From Candidatus Odyssella thessalonicensis (GTDB lineage Bacteria; Pseudomonadota; Alphaproteobacteria; Bin65), in contig SBBV01000315.1 of the NCBI GenBank assembly GCA_005240015.1, positions 1 to 6,012 of the forward strand: a stretch of 6,012 nucleotides of DNA, in the 5' to 3' direction. Under the pieces are notes generated by a model, which ran no database searches, was not told the DNA's origin, and was given only the letters and a program-made list of their open reading frames with translations. The translations under genes were made by a program, and so were the position numbers. Shown here piece after piece: positions 5,143 to 6,012 of the stretch (position 1 is the stretch's first letter; each line of letters opens with the position of its first letter).

Positions 5143-5724
5143 TCAGAAGACCTTCACCGCGATGATGAACCCGCCGACGAGGACGACGAGGAAGGCGGTG
5201 GTGACGAGCGTCAGGTACTTCTCGACAAAGGTGCGGATCGAGGGGCCAAACAGCTTGAGCAGGCCCACTTCGGCATAGAAGCGGGCGCCGCGCGTCGCGA
5301 TCGAGGCCAGGATGAAGACGATGAGGTCGAACTGCGCGGCGCCGCTGGCGATGGTGACGAGCTTGTAGGGGATCGGCGTCAGCCCCTTGATGAGGATGAT
5401 CCAGAGCCCCCACTTGGCGTAGGCGAGCTTAAAGTCCTCATAGCCCTGGGCCATGCCGTAGAGGTCGATCAGCCAGCGCCCGAGCGTCTCGTAGAGGAAG
5501 TAGCCGATCGCCCAGCCGAAGACGCCGCCCGCCACCGAAGTGGCGGTGCAGACGAAGGCAATGGTCCAGCCGCGGTCGGGCCGCGCCAGCACCATCGGGA
5601 TCAGCAGCGCGTCAGGCGGGATCGGAAAGAACGAGCTCTCGGTGAACGAAACCGCGCCCATCGCCCACATCGCATGCGGCTTCGAGGCGAGCGCGATCGT
5701 CTTGTCGTACATTCGGCGAAGCAT
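5143..5724 (-). CDS. DedA/YqaA-type (VTT domain) membrane protein
   Basis: 193-residue inner-membrane protein of the DedA/SNARE-associated superfamily, YqaA branch. The family signature is present: ESSFFPIPPDALLIPM at 29-44, with the acidic residue and Pro-rich re-entrant loop; a glycine-rich segment SVAGGVFGWAIGYFLYE at 63-79; the second re-entrant loop KGLTPIPYKLVTIASGAA at 113-130; and RGARFYAE with conserved Arg145/Arg148. A final helix lies at about 172-190. Members of the superfamily are linked to lipid carrier or phospholipid flipping and envelope homeostasis; the substrate of this branch is not settled. Start at 5724 gives MLRRMYD, the usual opening of the YqaA branch; Met5 (5712) is an alternative. 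No Shine-Dalgarno is visible, because the inverted repeat at 5729-5876 begins only 4 nt upstream of the start codon. Confidence 0.87.
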   Translation of the reverse strand: MLRRMYDKTIALASKPHAMWAMGAVSFTESSFFPIPPDALLIPMVLARPDRGWTIAFVCTATSVAGGVFGWAIGYFLYETLGRWLIDLYGMAQGYEDFKLAYAKWGLWIILIKGLTPIPYKLVTIASGAAQFDLIVFILASIATRGARFYAEVGLLKLFGPSIRTFVEKYLTLVTTAFLVVLVGGFIIAVKVF

Positions 5725-5728
5725 GAAG

Positions 5729-5876
5729 CAGAGGACAGATGTCAGGAATCGGGGATCAGGGGAGGGCCAGGGAGGACGATCGCGGTCAACTTCGGTCCGG
5801 AACCCCTATACTAAAATTCTTGGCCAAGCGACCCTACATTGCTATCTGATCCCTGATTTCTGGCATCTGTCCTCTG
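5729..5876. repeat. Imperfect 31-bp inverted repeat bounding the dedA-tRNA gap
   Basis: The arms 5729-5759 and 5846-5876 match as reverse complements at 28 of 31 positions, starting CAGAGGACAGATG at the outer end and ending GGGATCAG inside. They enclose 86 nt holding the tRNA promoter and a CTTGGCCAAG palindrome (5819-5828). The left arm stops 4 nt before the start codon of the DedA-type gene and the right arm stops 5 nt before the tRNA. There is no coding sequence between them. The arrangement is compatible with a small non-coding repeat element. I see no clear flanking target duplication. Confidence 0.8.
5819..5847 (+). promoter_or_regulatory. Probable promoter of tRNA-Leu
   Basis: CTTGGC (5819-5824) and CTATCT (5842-5847) are separated by exactly 17 nt and match CTTGAC-N17-CTATAT at ten of twelve positions. 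Transcription would start near 5853-5855, about 30 nt before the tRNA. The last two bases of the -10 box lie in the right arm of the inverted repeat. Confidence 0.55.
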
Positions 5877-5881
5877 ATCTT

Positions 5882-5968
5882 GCCCCGGTGGCGGAACCGG
5901 TAGACGCGGCAGACTCAAAATCTGTTGCCCGCAAGGGCGTGGGAGTTCGAGTCTCCCCCGGGGCACCA
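5882..5968 (+). tRNA. tRNA-Leu (anticodon CAA)
   Basis: 87-nt class II tRNA including an encoded CCA (5966-5968). Acceptor stem GCCCCGG (5882-5888) pairs fully with CCGGGGC (5958-5964), with A5965 as discriminator. The anticodon stem is 5909-5913/5921-5925 with one G-U closing pair; its loop CTCAAAA places the anticodon CAA at 5916-5918, which reads UUG. The long variable arm has a GCCC/GGGC stem with a GCAA loop (5927-5938), as expected for Leu. The T stem is GGGAG (5941-5945) with CTCCC (5953-5957) around TTCGAGT. The D-arm contains GGTAGACGC, typical of tRNA-Leu. No integrase or phage-like sequence follows in the 44 bases remaining. Confidence 0.96.
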
Positions 5969-6012
5969 GGCGCGGCGCGCTTCGCGGCGAGCGGCTAGTG
6001 CGCGGTCCAGAC

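Noticed and set aside
4312..5814. 500-codon open frame on the plus strand opposite dsbB, the small membrane protein and the DedA-type gene
   Set aside because: It is antisense to three genes with recognisable hydrophobic and catalytic patterns, has no domain of its own, and ends in the repeat region.
5950..6012. Integration site at the 3' end of the tRNA-Leu gene
   Set aside because: tRNA ends are common attachment sites, but the 44 bases after the tRNA show no repeat of its 3' end and no integrase, and the window stops there.

Overview
The window is GC-rich, densely packed bacterial chromosome. Several features point to Alphaproteobacteria, most likely Hyphomicrobiales (Bradyrhizobium/Rhodopseudomonas/Xanthobacteraceae-like). 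These are a COQ7-type demethoxyubiquinone hydroxylase, a dsbB-coq7 overlap, a conserved small HNH protein, promoters that fit the alphaproteobacterial CTTGAC-N17-CTATAT pattern, and several intergenic palindromic repeats. The lineage is inferred from family knowledge, not from a search.

Layout. (1) 1-408, plus: the C-terminal third of a CaiB/BaiF family III CoA-transferase (alpha-methylacyl-CoA racemase-like), cut by the window edge. (2) 409-577: a gap filled by four consecutive hairpins. (3) 578-1917, plus: a two-gene translationally coupled unit, an AlkA-type 3-methyladenine DNA glycosylase followed by a serine esterase of the phospholipase/carboxylesterase family, joined by an ATGA overlap. 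(4) 1918-2064: a convergent gap carrying a long interrupted inverted repeat. (5) 2065-2580, minus: a peroxiredoxin-like AhpC/TSA protein with a CPIC active site and a strong Shine-Dalgarno. (6) 2581-2869: a divergent promoter region. (7) 2870-3427, plus: an HNH endonuclease family protein starting at GTG. (8) 3428-3588: a second convergent gap with a second repeat whose outer end matches that of the first. (9) 3589-5724, minus: DedA/YqaA-type membrane protein, a small three-helix membrane protein with its own promoter, DsbB, and the COQ7-type hydroxylase overlapping dsbB by 4 bases. (10) 5725-5881: a divergent gap bounded by an imperfect 31-bp inverted repeat and carrying the tRNA promoter. 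(11) 5882-5968, plus: tRNA-Leu(CAA).

Most of the content is housekeeping: DNA alkylation repair, peroxide detoxification, periplasmic disulfide formation and ubiquinone synthesis. The clearest functional link is DsbB, which passes electrons to ubiquinone, overlapping the gene for a ubiquinone-synthesis hydroxylase. I found no convincing new defence, mobile or biosynthetic system. The least ordinary material is non-coding: the repeat elements in four of the intergenic gaps, one of which occupies the place where the dedA ribosome-binding site would be expected and overlaps the tRNA promoter.
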